Shown here piece by piece: positions 1 to 6,974 of a DNA stretch of 21,148 nucleotides. The stretch is taken from the NCBI GenBank assembly GCA_030669775.1, contig DAOVCZ010000009.1:1-21148 (forward strand). Reading direction: 5' to 3'. The first letter of the stretch is position 1; each line of letters begins with the position of its first letter. The stretch is from Chloroflexota bacterium (GTDB lineage Bacteria; Chloroflexota; Anaerolineae; Anaerolineales; UBA4823). The notes below the pieces were generated by a model. It searched no databases. It was given only the letters and a program-made list of their open reading frames with translations, and was not told where the DNA came from. The position numbers and the translations under genes are program-made.

Positions 1-88
1 GTGCACTATATTGCCGCACGCAGCAGGCTTGATAAGGCTCTGGGTTTTTATACGAGTCATTTGATTCATTAATAGACGGAGGAACTAC
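1..88 (+). other. Upstream tail and intergenic region before the sigma factor gene
   Basis: This stretch precedes the sigma factor. In frame 1 it is open for 23 codons, reading from VHYIAARS to TSHLIH, and ends at TAA (70-72). That would place a stop 16 nt before the sigma start, as in a tight operon. The other two plus frames close at 32 and 64. Primary sigma genes often follow the primase gene dnaG, so this could be a DnaG C-terminus, but 23 residues are too few to recognise a family and I do not assign one. No convincing promoter is visible here. Confidence 0.3.
78..82 (+). promoter_or_regulatory. Shine-Dalgarno site of the sigma factor gene
   Basis: GGAGG lies 6 nt before the TTG codon at 89. 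It is a strong match to the anti-Shine-Dalgarno sequence and is the reason TTG was chosen as the start although it is a rare initiation codon. No in-frame ATG or GTG with a comparable site lies nearby. Confidence 0.8.
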
Positions 89-1708
89 TTGACTCGAAAA
101 ACAGAATCGCAAGATATGCAAGGGATAGGTGCTTCGGATAAGGGGGACTTGGTTGAGGATCCGCAGGACATTAAAGACGCAACTCTACCCATGCAAGAAA
201 TCGCTGAGACGCTCTCTAAATCGGGCTTGAAAGAGCACGGGGAACCGGATGAGGATGCTTTATCACGTAAGGAGCAGGAACTTCAAAAGATAAAAAAAGA
301 GAAGCCAACAGATATCTTAGAAGACCCCAGAATGGCCGTAGAATTGAGCGATGACCCGGTCAGGTTATACCTCAAAGAGATCGGTGGGATTGACCTTCTC
401 GATCCTAATCAGGAGTTCTGGTTGGCTACTCAAATGGAGGCCTCTCGTAGAGTCGAATCGCTAACTCGACAGCATCCTTTGATACGCAAAGGGGACTCTC
501 TTCCCCGTGGGATTTACAAAGCGCTCTATGAGGAATTATTAACTACCTGGAAGCGGGTTGTGGAAGACACACTGCGCCTGGGTTTTGACCTGCCAGATCT
601 AAAGCTGATCCTGGGGGAAGCTCAAATGTTGCGACAAACCTGGGCTTCAGACACTCCGTCTTATCTACACGCCTATTTAGACAATGGCTTATGGGGGAAA
701 GATCCCTTGTGGGATGGTGTCGCTCGCAACGCGTTCACCGTGTTTGTCTGTCTTTATCTAATGCCTGATCCTCTGGCGGATTACCTGGATGAATATCTCT
801 CTGGTCATGAGAAATTACCCTCCAAAAGGACTTTTTTCCGTCATCTCCCTGATGATGAATTATTGCAAGATGAGATTGAAGATGCTCGTTACCGCGCCCG
901 AGATGCTCATAATGCAATTATTCGAGCCAATCTGCGGCTGGTTGTTAGTGTCGCTAAAAGATATATTGGCCGTGGGAGCACATTCCTTGATTTGATCCAG
1001 GAAGGCAATATCGGTCTGTTGCGAGCTGTAGCAAAATTCGATCCAACTCGTGGATATAAGTTCAGCACATACGCAACCTGGTGGATCCGTCAATCGATCA
1101 GCCGTTCGATTGCAGACCAGGCACGCACCATCCGCATTCCCGTTCATGTTTTTGAATCGATAAACCGCCTGATGCGCGCCCAACGGACCCTGATTCAACA
1201 ATTAGGCCGAGAGCCAAATAGCGATGAGTTAGCTGTTGAAGCGGGTTTTCTAGATCCTCAAGATGTTCAGGTTATCCAGCAGGCACGCTTAGATGGAACT
1301 CAAGTTCCTTTGGATGTTCGCCGGCGCTGGATGAGCGCAGCCAACAAAGTCAGTCGCATTATACGGGCTTCAGAGGAGCCAATGTCCTTGGAAAGTCCCG
1401 TTGGCACGGAGGATAGCAGCCAATTAGGTGATTTTATTGAGGATCGAGACGCGCTCGAGCCCATGGACGCGGCAGCCCGTGAAATGCTGCGTGAGCAGGT
1501 GAAAAACGCACTCGCAGTGCTCTCTGACCGGGAACGCGAGGTATTGGAGCTGCGTTTTGGTCTGATTGATGGCAAGGATCGCACCTTGGAAGAGGTTGGT
1601 CTGCATTTCAAGGTAACTCGTGAACGAGTGCGGCAAATTGAAGCCAAAGCCTTAAGAAAATTACGCCACCCTACTCGCAGTCGACATCTGCGCGATTATT
1701 TTGGCTAA
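89..1708 (+). CDS. rpoD: RNA polymerase primary sigma factor (sigma-70 / SigA type)
   Basis: This is a promoter-recognition subunit of RNA polymerase, 539 aa, cytoplasmic. Region 1.2 (about 88-118, DDPVRLYLKEIG) is followed by a non-conserved block (about 120-270). Region 2 (about 276-345) includes NLRLVVSVAKRY, the DLIQEGNIGLLRAV core-binding helix and the FSTYATWWIRQSI -10 recognition helix. Region 3 starts near 350 (RIPVH) and holds about 30 extra residues (roughly 392-422) before EPMSLESPVG. Region 4 (about 478-535) has LSDREREVLELRFGL and the -35 recognition helix VTRERVRQIEAKALRKLRHP. The intact region 4 and the RSRHLRDYFG tail are typical of primary rather than alternative sigma factors. 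A typical region 1.1 is not evident; the N-terminus is acidic and low in complexity. Translation starts at TTG, supported by GGAGG 6 nt upstream. The next gene begins immediately after its stop, suggesting co-transcription and coupling. Confidence 0.92.
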   Translation: MTRKTESQDMQGIGASDKGDLVEDPQDIKDATLPMQEIAETLSKSGLKEHGEPDEDALSRKEQELQKIKKEKPTDILEDPRMAVELSDDPVRLYLKEIGGIDLLDPNQEFWLATQMEASRRVESLTRQHPLIRKGDSLPRGIYKALYEELLTTWKRVVEDTLRLGFDLPDLKLILGEAQMLRQTWASDTPSYLHAYLDNGLWGKDPLWDGVARNAFTVFVCLYLMPDPLADYLDEYLSGHEKLPSKRTFFRHLPDDELLQDEIEDARYRARDAHNAIIRANLRLVVSVAKRYIGRGSTFLDLIQEGNIGLLRAVAKFDPTRGYKFSTYATWWIRQSISRSIADQARTIRIPVHVFESINRLMRAQRTLIQQLGREPNSDELAVEAGFLDPQDVQVIQQARLDGTQVPLDVRRRWMSAANKVSRIIRASEEPMSLESPVGTEDSSQLGDFIEDRDALEPMDAAAREMLREQVKNALAVLSDREREVLELRFGLIDGKDRTLEEVGLHFKVTRERVRQIEAKALRKLRHPTRSRHLRDYFG

Positions 1709-3667
1709 ATGACTCCTATCATCACTACAACCTGGGCACTGTTCGCTGGACTGATGGTGCTTTTCCTGCCAGGCTTGGCCTGGCTGTCTTTATTTTGGGA
1801 TCCTGAACAAGATACTTTTGAGCGCTTGGCGGAAGCGATTGGGGTGAGTATTTCGATCACTGCATTATTAGCGTTATTGGCTTACATCTTTGGCTGGCAG
1901 GTATCATCTATTGCAATGGTGGTCTTCTACTTATTGTTAGTTCCACCGGCAATTTGGGCGTTGAGACGTTGGTGGAGAGAACGCAAACCGGGAGAGGAGA
2001 CTGCCAGTCATTCGAACGAAAACTATCCTTTGAATGAAGACATAATCGACATGACCGGCAACTGGTTCTCTCGCTGGCAGGACAAACTGCGCTATCTTAT
2101 TTTGGCGTTGATCTTCTTTTCTGTCCTAATATGGCGTTTCTATCAAATCCGCGATGTAGTCTTACCACTGTGGGTTGATTCTATCCACCATGTGCAGATT
2201 GTGGGTTTGATCCTTGAAAATGGAGGTTTACCAGACACGTTCGAACCTTATATGCCAGTGCCGTTTTACTACCATTACGCATTTCATGCCCTGGCAACAG
2301 CTTACTCATTTATTGCCCGAATGAGCCCTCAAGATTCGGTGCTCTATCTCGGACAGGCTCTCAACGCTGCAATCACTCTGGCGGTATATCGTTTAGGAAA
2401 GGCCTTATGGGGAGATTGGCGTCGGGCAGCGTTAAGTGCACTGCTGGTCGCTTTTGTGACCCAAATGCCCGCATATTATGTCACCTGGGGGCGATATACC
2501 TTATTAACTGGGATGTTATTGCTGCCGCTAGCTATGGCGCTTGCGCTGGATATCATCAACAAAGGAGCCAAATTTTCTCGGGTGATCACCTTAATTGTGA
2601 TTACCGCAGGCATACTCTTAGCCCATTATTATGCTGCTATACTATTTGCGCTGTTTCTTGTCATCCTTGGTGCCCGGGCTGTGATCGGCGACATTAGATA
2701 TAAGCGATATTCTGGGTGGAAAACCTGGCTACCATTGCTCCTGGCATCTTTTGCTGGTTTCTTAATTGCGGGTCCTTGGCTTTACCGTATGTGGGGATAC
2801 GCCCAAGAGGGGGTCAAAGTTGGTGCCATCCAGCTGACAATTGAAGCGGTGGATAGATTGTATTTTCCAGAGTATTTGAGATACCTTTGGCGTTTGCTGG
2901 GACCGGATCAGAATCACACCCTATTATTTGTAGCCCTGCCGGGGTTGATCATATCCTTGTTCCATCAGCGTACCCGCACATTTGGCATATGGACGATCAT
3001 CCTCTGTATTATCAGTCTACCGGTGGGTGTTTACGTCGCCCCATTCAGACCGGATCATGCAGTCATCGTTTTATTTTTGCCAACTGCAGTGATGGTGGCA
3101 GAGTTGTTCATCACTGCAACTGATTGGTCTCCCATAGAAAAAATTTCCTCCTTGAAAATGGTATCAATTTTGATCATTTTTGGGGCACTGGTCGCGTGGG
3201 GAATCTGGGGAACGCGTTCAGTGATTAACTCTGCGACGGTTCTGGCGACGAAAGCCGATCTGGAGGCGATCAATTGGATCGATAACAATCTCCCGCAAGA
3301 AGCTCGATTCTTGATCAATGTTGCCCACTGGCAGTATGGGAACTACCGTGGTGTGGATGGGGGTTGGTGGATCACACCATTGACGGGCAGGATGACCTCA
3401 CTTCCCAATGCCCTCTATGGGATGGGAGAGGGCGCGTACGTTCAGCAAGTGAATATATCTGCCGCAAAGATCAGCCAGATTGAAGGCTGTACACCTGAAT
3501 TCTGGGATCTGGTTCACGAAGAAAGATTGACTTATATTTATCTCACTCAATCCCAGGGCACGATCCGCCCAAATCACTTCGATAATTGTTTAGGTATTGA
3601 GCTGATTTATGAAAATGAGGGTGTGTATTTATACCGGATTGAGGATATAATTAATGCAAATACATGA
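1709..3667 (+). CDS. Polytopic membrane protein, GT-C glycosyltransferase-like
   Basis: This is a 652 aa integral membrane protein. Hydrophobic segments are visible at about 8-30, 44-62, 66-86, 128-145, 190-205, 213-228, 239-256, 263-281, 290-322, 339-357, 404-418, 425-446, 451-470 and 483-500. A soluble C-terminal domain of about 140 residues follows (515-652). The first external loop after the segment at 128-145 has WVDSIHH (Asp157, His160, His161), then a PVPFYYHYAFHAL stretch. An acidic residue in this position is typical of lipid-phosphate-sugar-dependent GT-C enzymes (the PMT, ArnT and STT3 superfamily), which transfer sugars outside the membrane. The donor and acceptor cannot be told from sequence. 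ATG follows the sigma factor TAA with no gap, so expression is probably translationally coupled. It could instead be a non-catalytic membrane protein of the same fold. No neighbouring cell-envelope gene supports a specific pathway. Confidence 0.6.
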   Translation: MTPIITTTWALFAGLMVLFLPGLAWLSLFWDPEQDTFERLAEAIGVSISITALLALLAYIFGWQVSSIAMVVFYLLLVPPAIWALRRWWRERKPGEETASHSNENYPLNEDIIDMTGNWFSRWQDKLRYLILALIFFSVLIWRFYQIRDVVLPLWVDSIHHVQIVGLILENGGLPDTFEPYMPVPFYYHYAFHALATAYSFIARMSPQDSVLYLGQALNAAITLAVYRLGKALWGDWRRAALSALLVAFVTQMPAYYVTWGRYTLLTGMLLLPLAMALALDIINKGAKFSRVITLIVITAGILLAHYYAAILFALFLVILGARAVIGDIRYKRYSGWKTWLPLLLASFAGFLIAGPWLYRMWGYAQEGVKVGAIQLTIEAVDRLYFPEYLRYLWRLLGPDQNHTLLFVALPGLIISLFHQRTRTFGIWTIILCIISLPVGVYVAPFRPDHAVIVLFLPTAVMVAELFITATDWSPIEKISSLKMVSILIIFGALVAWGIWGTRSVINSATVLATKADLEAINWIDNNLPQEARFLINVAHWQYGNYRGVDGGWWITPLTGRMTSLPNALYGMGEGAYVQQVNISAAKISQIEGCTPEFWDLVHEERLTYIYLTQSQGTIRPNHFDNCLGIELIYENEGVYLYRIEDIINANT

Positions 3668-3684
3668 TGTTTGCTGACATGCAT

Positions 3685-3698
3685 TGTGAAATTTGACA
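3685..3698. promoter_or_regulatory. Imperfect palindrome over the nuo -35 box, candidate operator
   Basis: TGTGAAATTTGACA is a 14-bp inverted repeat with TGT/ACA outer arms and an AAATTT centre, broken only at the fourth and eleventh positions. Its right arm coincides with the -35 hexamer (3693-3698), so a bound dimer would block RNA polymerase. The left arm, with the preceding T, reads TTGTGAAAT, which resembles a half-site of the NADH-sensing repressor Rex. The right half does not fit the Rex consensus, so the identity of any regulator is speculative. Confidence 0.3.
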
Positions 3699-3721
3699 CC
3701 TACTTAAGCATATGATAAGAT
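3693..3721 (+). promoter_or_regulatory. Promoter of the nuo operon (sigma-70 type, extended -10)
   Basis: A perfect -35 hexamer TTGACA (3693-3698) is followed by a 17-bp spacer and the -10 hexamer TAAGAT (3716-3721). The -10 keeps the key T1, A2 and T6 bases and is preceded by TGA, giving an extended -10 (TGN). Predicted transcription start is about 3727-3729, leaving a leader of about 120 nt before nuoA. It lies between the stop of the membrane protein gene and the complex I operon, which argues that nuo has its own promoter. Confidence 0.75.
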
Positions 3722-3740
3722 AAGTGAGTTTTTTGAGAAA

Positions 3741-3825
3741 GTAAGGCTGGGGTGGCGTTCCTTAAAATTATCGGCCCTGAACGATAGGGCATCAGGATAG
3801 TTTGGGGAGTTCGTCCACCCCTTAC
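3741..3825 (+). ncRNA. Structured leader RNA of the nuo operon, long imperfect hairpin
   Basis: The leader can fold into a single rod. Pairings are 3741-3744 with 3822-3825 (GTAA/TTAC), 3749-3755 with 3815-3821 (GGGGTGG/CCACCCC), 3756-3757 with 3812-3813, 3761-3772 with 3796-3807 (11 of 12 positions pair, with G-U wobbles), and an apical stem 3774-3778 with 3786-3790 (GCCCT/AGGGC) closed by a 7-nt loop. A competing hairpin, 3776-3780 with 3792-3796 (CCTGA/TCAGG), excludes the apical stem. No riboswitch family is recognised. It is not followed by a clear T-tract (TATTTT only), so it may be a regulatory leader, an attenuator or a processed small RNA. The folding was done by eye without energy calculation. 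Confidence 0.5.
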
Positions 3826-3850
3826 TATTTTAAATTGCTTGGGCTGTCTT

Positions 3851-4207
3851 ATGCTTTACGATTATTTACCTCTTGCCATTTTATTCATTCTCGCCGTGCT
3901 GCTGGCGGGGTTTGTTGTATTGCTTGGGCATGCAATCGGACCTCGTAGACCTACAAAACGTAAGTCACAACCTTATGAATCGGGTATGACCCCGATCGGA
4001 CCAGGTACTCGCCGTCTTCCAGTGAGATTTTACTTGGTGGCAGTGTTGTTCATTCTTTTTGATATCGAGGTTGTTTTCTTCTACCCTTGGGCGGTAGCTT
4101 TTCGCCAGCTGGGCTTATTTGGTTTAATCGAAATGCTCATCTTCATTTTAATTTTATTGGTTGGATATGTTTATGCTTGGAAGAAAGGAGCATTAGAATG
4201 GGAATAG
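3851..4207 (+). CDS. nuoA: NADH-quinone oxidoreductase subunit A
   Basis: This is a small membrane subunit of the complex I proton-pumping arm near the quinone site, 118 aa from the ATG at 3851. Three hydrophobic helices are visible (about 5-28, 58-80, 87-109). The family signature LPVRFYLVAVLFILFDIEVVFFYPWA spans about 56-81 (key residues R59 and the D71-E73 pair); the cytoplasmic loop before it contains QPYESG. A TTG twelve bases upstream (3839) is in frame and would add MGCL, but neither start has a Shine-Dalgarno site. ATG gives the usual family N-terminus (short polar start, then YLP), so I prefer it. It is the first gene of the operon and its last 10 bases overlap nuoB. Confidence 0.93.
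   Translation: MLYDYLPLAILFILAVLLAGFVVLLGHAIGPRRPTKRKSQPYESGMTPIGPGTRRLPVRFYLVAVLFILFDIEVVFFYPWAVAFRQLGLFGLIEMLIFILILLVGYVYAWKKGALEWE
4184..4190 (+). promoter_or_regulatory. Shine-Dalgarno site of nuoB inside nuoA
   Basis: AAAGGAG ends 7 nt before the nuoB ATG at 4198 and decides that start over in-frame codons further upstream. Its position within the nuoA coding region indicates coupled translation of the two genes. Confidence 0.75.
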
Positions 4208-4680
4208 AACAGAAAGCCGGGGATCTGGGTGCGGTAACTATGCGCCTGGAGCAAGCAGTCAATTGGGCACGAACTTATGCCATGTGGCCGTTGTTGTTCG
4301 GGGTGGCTTGCTGTGCCATTGAAATGATGGCTGGCCAGGCCGCAAAGCATGATATGAGCCGCTTTGGGATGGAGTTGATGCGCGCTACGCCGCGCCAATC
4401 TGATCTGATGATCATCTCTGGGCGGGTTACTCGCAAGATGGCGCCGGTCTTACGCCTGCTTTACGATCAGATGCCTGACCCAAAGTGGGTTTTATCCATG
4501 GGTGATTGCGCCTCCTGCGGCGGTATCTTTAATAATTATGCCATCGTGCAAGGTGTGGATGAAATCATGCCTGTGGATGTATATGTCGCTGGTTGTCCCC
4601 CGAGACCAGAAGCGCTTATCCATGGCATATTGACTTTACATGATAAAGTGCGCGGCGAAACCCTGAAAACCTGGGCCTAG
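4198..4680 (+). CDS. nuoB: NADH-quinone oxidoreductase subunit B (cluster N2)
   Basis: This peripheral-arm subunit binds the terminal [4Fe-4S] cluster N2 that reduces quinone. It is 160 aa, normal for the family. Likely N2 ligands are the adjacent pair Cys38-Cys39 (GVACCAIEMM), Cys104 (SMGDCASCGG) and Cys133 (VAGCPPRPEAL). Arg and Asp residues typical of the quinone pocket follow in MRATPRQSDL. The ATG at 4198 is preceded at 7 nt by AAAGGAG (4184-4190) inside nuoA, and the coding regions overlap by 10 nt. The frame is open further upstream, but that extension lies inside nuoA and lacks family similarity. Confidence 0.96.
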   Translation: MGIEQKAGDLGAVTMRLEQAVNWARTYAMWPLLFGVACCAIEMMAGQAAKHDMSRFGMELMRATPRQSDLMIISGRVTRKMAPVLRLLYDQMPDPKWVLSMGDCASCGGIFNNYAIVQGVDEIMPVDVYVAGCPPRPEALIHGILTLHDKVRGETLKTWA

Positions 4681-4706
4681 CTCGTCATGAATATTGTTGG
4701 GTTGCT

Positions 4707-5219
4707 ATGAATAAAGAACTAGAAAAAACTGCCTCAGCCTTGATAGAGCGGTATAGCGTGGAACTTCGAGAGTTCCGAGGACAAACCAATTTGATCGTCT
4801 CCGCTGAGGATATCATTGAGGTTTGCCAAACACTGCGCGACGAATTCGGATTTAATTTCCTGGAAGTCGAAACAGCTGTTGATTATTGGCCTCGGCAGGA
4901 GCCGCGCTTTCACGTGATTTATCAACTGTACTCCATTGAAAAACACATTCGGATTGGCTTGCGAGTACCTGTCTCCGGTGTTTCGCCTGGCTTGCCAACC
5001 TTGGTGGGTTTATTCGCAAACGCAAACTGGCGCGAGCGAGAAATCTGGGATATGTTCGGTATTCGCTTTGAGGGTCATCCGAACTTACGTCGCATACTCA
5101 TGCCTCATGATTGGCAGGGACATCCGCTGCGTAAAGATTATCCTCTGGGTTATGAAGAGGTTCAATTTACTTTCAATGCTGAAGAAATTGACCGGGATAA
5201 GCCCTATGCCGAAGAGTGA
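4707..5219 (+). CDS. nuoC: NADH-quinone oxidoreductase subunit C
   Basis: This is the hydrophilic 30-kDa-type subunit of the complex I connecting module. It carries no cofactor and docks NuoD and NuoB. It is 170 aa, within the range of stand-alone NuoC proteins, so there is no NuoCD fusion here. The signature WREREIWDMFGIRFEGHPNLRRIL lies at about 108-131 (key residues E110, E112, D115, G118), followed by the DWQGHPLRKDYPL motif at about 135-147. The gene starts 26 nt after nuoB and ends 9 nt before nuoD. The Shine-Dalgarno region before its ATG is weak, so translation may depend on coupling with nuoB. Confidence 0.95.
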   Translation: MNKELEKTASALIERYSVELREFRGQTNLIVSAEDIIEVCQTLRDEFGFNFLEVETAVDYWPRQEPRFHVIYQLYSIEKHIRIGLRVPVSGVSPGLPTLVGLFANANWREREIWDMFGIRFEGHPNLRRILMPHDWQGHPLRKDYPLGYEEVQFTFNAEEIDRDKPYAEE

Positions 5220-5228
5220 GACATAATT

Positions 5229-6458
5229 ATGTTAGATCAATCGGAATTTGCTTTCAACGAATTACGACATTTAGTCTCTGAAAGGGCTATTCAGGGTGAG
5301 ACCATGCTCCTGAATATGGGCCCACAGCATCCCAGCACGCACGGTGTCCTGCGTTTGCTGCTTGAAATGGATGGCGAGATCGTTGTAAATTGTTTCCCCG
5401 ACATTGGTTTCCTGCATACTGGGATTGAGAAGAACATGGAAGCCAAGTCCTATGAGAAAGCAGTTGTGATGACCGATCGCCTGGATTACCTCAATAATCT
5501 CGGTAATAACCTGGTTTATTGTATGGCGATTGAGAAGCTGGCTGAATTGGATGTCCCGGTACGTGCCCAAGCCATCCGGGTCATACTTACCGAGCTGCAG
5601 CGGATCGGCTCACATTTGGTCTGGCTTGGGACTCATACCCTGGACCTGGCGGCGATCTCAGTCTTTTGGTACACCTTCCGTGAACGGGAGCTGATCCTGG
5701 ATATCAATGAAATGGTCTCAGGCCAGCGGATGATGACCACTTATTTCCGCCCTGGAGGTCTTTGGCGGGATGTCCCAATAGAATTCGAGAATGCAGTTCG
5801 TGAGTTTATCAAAATCTTTCCCCGACGGATCGAGGAATATGGGGACATGTTGAGTGAGAATCCGATATTCATCGACCGCACCAAAGACGTCGGTATTCTC
5901 AAGGCAGAGGATGCTATCCACTGGGGTGTGACTGGTCCAATCTTACGCGCCACTGGAGTTGAGCACGATTTACGAAAAGTCGATCCTTACATGGGTTATG
6001 AGCAGTATGAATTTGATGTCCCTACTCAAACAGATGGCGATACCTATGCACGTTACCTGGTCCGGATGGAAGAGATGCGTCAATCGCTCCGCATTGTTCA
6101 GCAGGCTCTAGACAAGCTGCCATATGGGCCTGTGCGCAGCAACAACCGCAAATACGTCCCACCACCGCGCTCTGAATTGGGCATAAGTATGGAGGCGGTG
6201 ATCCACCACTTCAAACTTTGGACGGAAGGATTTGATATGCCCGAAGGATCTGTGTATGCGGCGGCTGAATCTCCTAGAGGTGTGTTGGGAGTATACCTGG
6301 AGAGCGATGGCGGTCCCAAACCTTATCGGGTACATTGGCGGACACCTTCCTTCGATAACCTTCAGGTTCTACCGGTGTTGGCGAAGGGTCACCTGATGGC
6401 AGATTTAGTTGCCTTGATGGGTACAACTGACTTTGTTTTAGGAGACATTGATCGATGA
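5229..6458 (+). CDS. nuoD: NADH-quinone oxidoreductase subunit D
   Basis: This 49-kDa-type subunit, related to the large subunit of [NiFe] hydrogenases, forms the quinone-binding cavity with NuoB. It is 409 aa. The N-terminal family hallmark MGPQHPSTHGVLRLLLEMDGE (about 30-50) includes the quinone-pocket His in STHG. Further family motifs are GFLHTGIEKNME, then ELQRIGSHLVWLGTHTLDL, and the C-terminal GDIDR ending. As usual for complex I, the hydrogenase nickel-ligating cysteines are absent: the C-terminus lacks any CxxC. The ATG at 5229 follows nuoC by 9 nt with only a weak GAG-type ribosome site. A later in-frame ATG at 5304 would remove about 25 residues and lies close to the conserved core, so a shorter form cannot be fully excluded. 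Confidence 0.96.
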   Translation: MLDQSEFAFNELRHLVSERAIQGETMLLNMGPQHPSTHGVLRLLLEMDGEIVVNCFPDIGFLHTGIEKNMEAKSYEKAVVMTDRLDYLNNLGNNLVYCMAIEKLAELDVPVRAQAIRVILTELQRIGSHLVWLGTHTLDLAAISVFWYTFRERELILDINEMVSGQRMMTTYFRPGGLWRDVPIEFENAVREFIKIFPRRIEEYGDMLSENPIFIDRTKDVGILKAEDAIHWGVTGPILRATGVEHDLRKVDPYMGYEQYEFDVPTQTDGDTYARYLVRMEEMRQSLRIVQQALDKLPYGPVRSNNRKYVPPPRSELGISMEAVIHHFKLWTEGFDMPEGSVYAAAESPRGVLGVYLESDGGPKPYRVHWRTPSFDNLQVLPVLAKGHLMADLVALMGTTDFVLGDIDR

Positions 6459-6476
6459 AGCTCGATTTGAGGGAAC

Positions 6477-6974
6477 ATGATAGCTGAAAAATACGCTGCA
6501 GAAATTGAGATCATACTAGCCAAGTATCCTCCTGATCAAAAACGATCGGCTGTGATGGCTTTGCTTTATCTTGCCCAGCGTGATGGAGGTTACGTCACCA
6601 AAGGTGACATGGTCGAAATTAGTGAAATTCTGGGCATCACCCCAACCGAAGTTGCTTCCATTGTTGGTTTCTATACCCTATATCATGATCAGCCTGAAGG
6701 GGTAATCCGCATCCAGGTCTGCAATGATCTGCCGTGCGCATTGAGGGGTGCAGATGAATTCCTGGAAAAATTATGTGAAAACCTTGGCATTCAAGTTGGC
6801 GAAACGACTCCAGATGGATTGGTGACAATTGAAGCAGTCATGTGCTTAGCTGCGTGTGATAAAGCCCCAATGTTTCAGGTGCAATCAGCAGATGGTCTCT
6901 CATATTATGAAGATCAGACCGTGAGCAGTGCTCTTGAAGTGGTAGAAACGTTACGAAAGCAGGATGCATCATGA
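6477..6974 (+). CDS. nuoE: NADH-quinone oxidoreductase subunit E ([2Fe-2S] cluster N1a)
   Basis: This 24-kDa-type thioredoxin-fold subunit of the NADH-oxidising module is 165 aa. An N-terminal helical region (about 3-70) includes the SIVGFYTLYHDQP motif. The [2Fe-2S] ligands are Cys82 and Cys87 (CNDLPC) and Cys123 and Cys127 (CLAAC), giving the expected C-x4-C then C-x3-C pattern. An AGGG-type ribosome site lies only a few bases before the ATG. The stop codon overlaps the nuoF start (ATGA at 6971-6974), typical of tightly coupled NuoE-NuoF synthesis. Confidence 0.96.
   Translation: MIAEKYAAEIEIILAKYPPDQKRSAVMALLYLAQRDGGYVTKGDMVEISEILGITPTEVASIVGFYTLYHDQPEGVIRIQVCNDLPCALRGADEFLEKLCENLGIQVGETTPDGLVTIEAVMCLAACDKAPMFQVQSADGLSYYEDQTVSSALEVVETLRKQDAS

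Noticed and set aside
29..54. TTGATA and TATACG as a promoter for the sigma factor gene
   Set aside because: The spacing is only 14 bp and no better -10 lies at 16-18 bp.
3741..3830. The nuo leader hairpin as a small bacterial SRP RNA (length and rod shape are similar)
   Set aside because: The conserved SRP apical GGAA tetraloop and the AGCAGCC-type symmetric loop are absent.
4087..4197. Upstream extension of nuoB to an earlier in-frame start
   Set aside because: It lies wholly within nuoA and is unlike NuoB, and the ATG at 4198 has a strong ribosome site.
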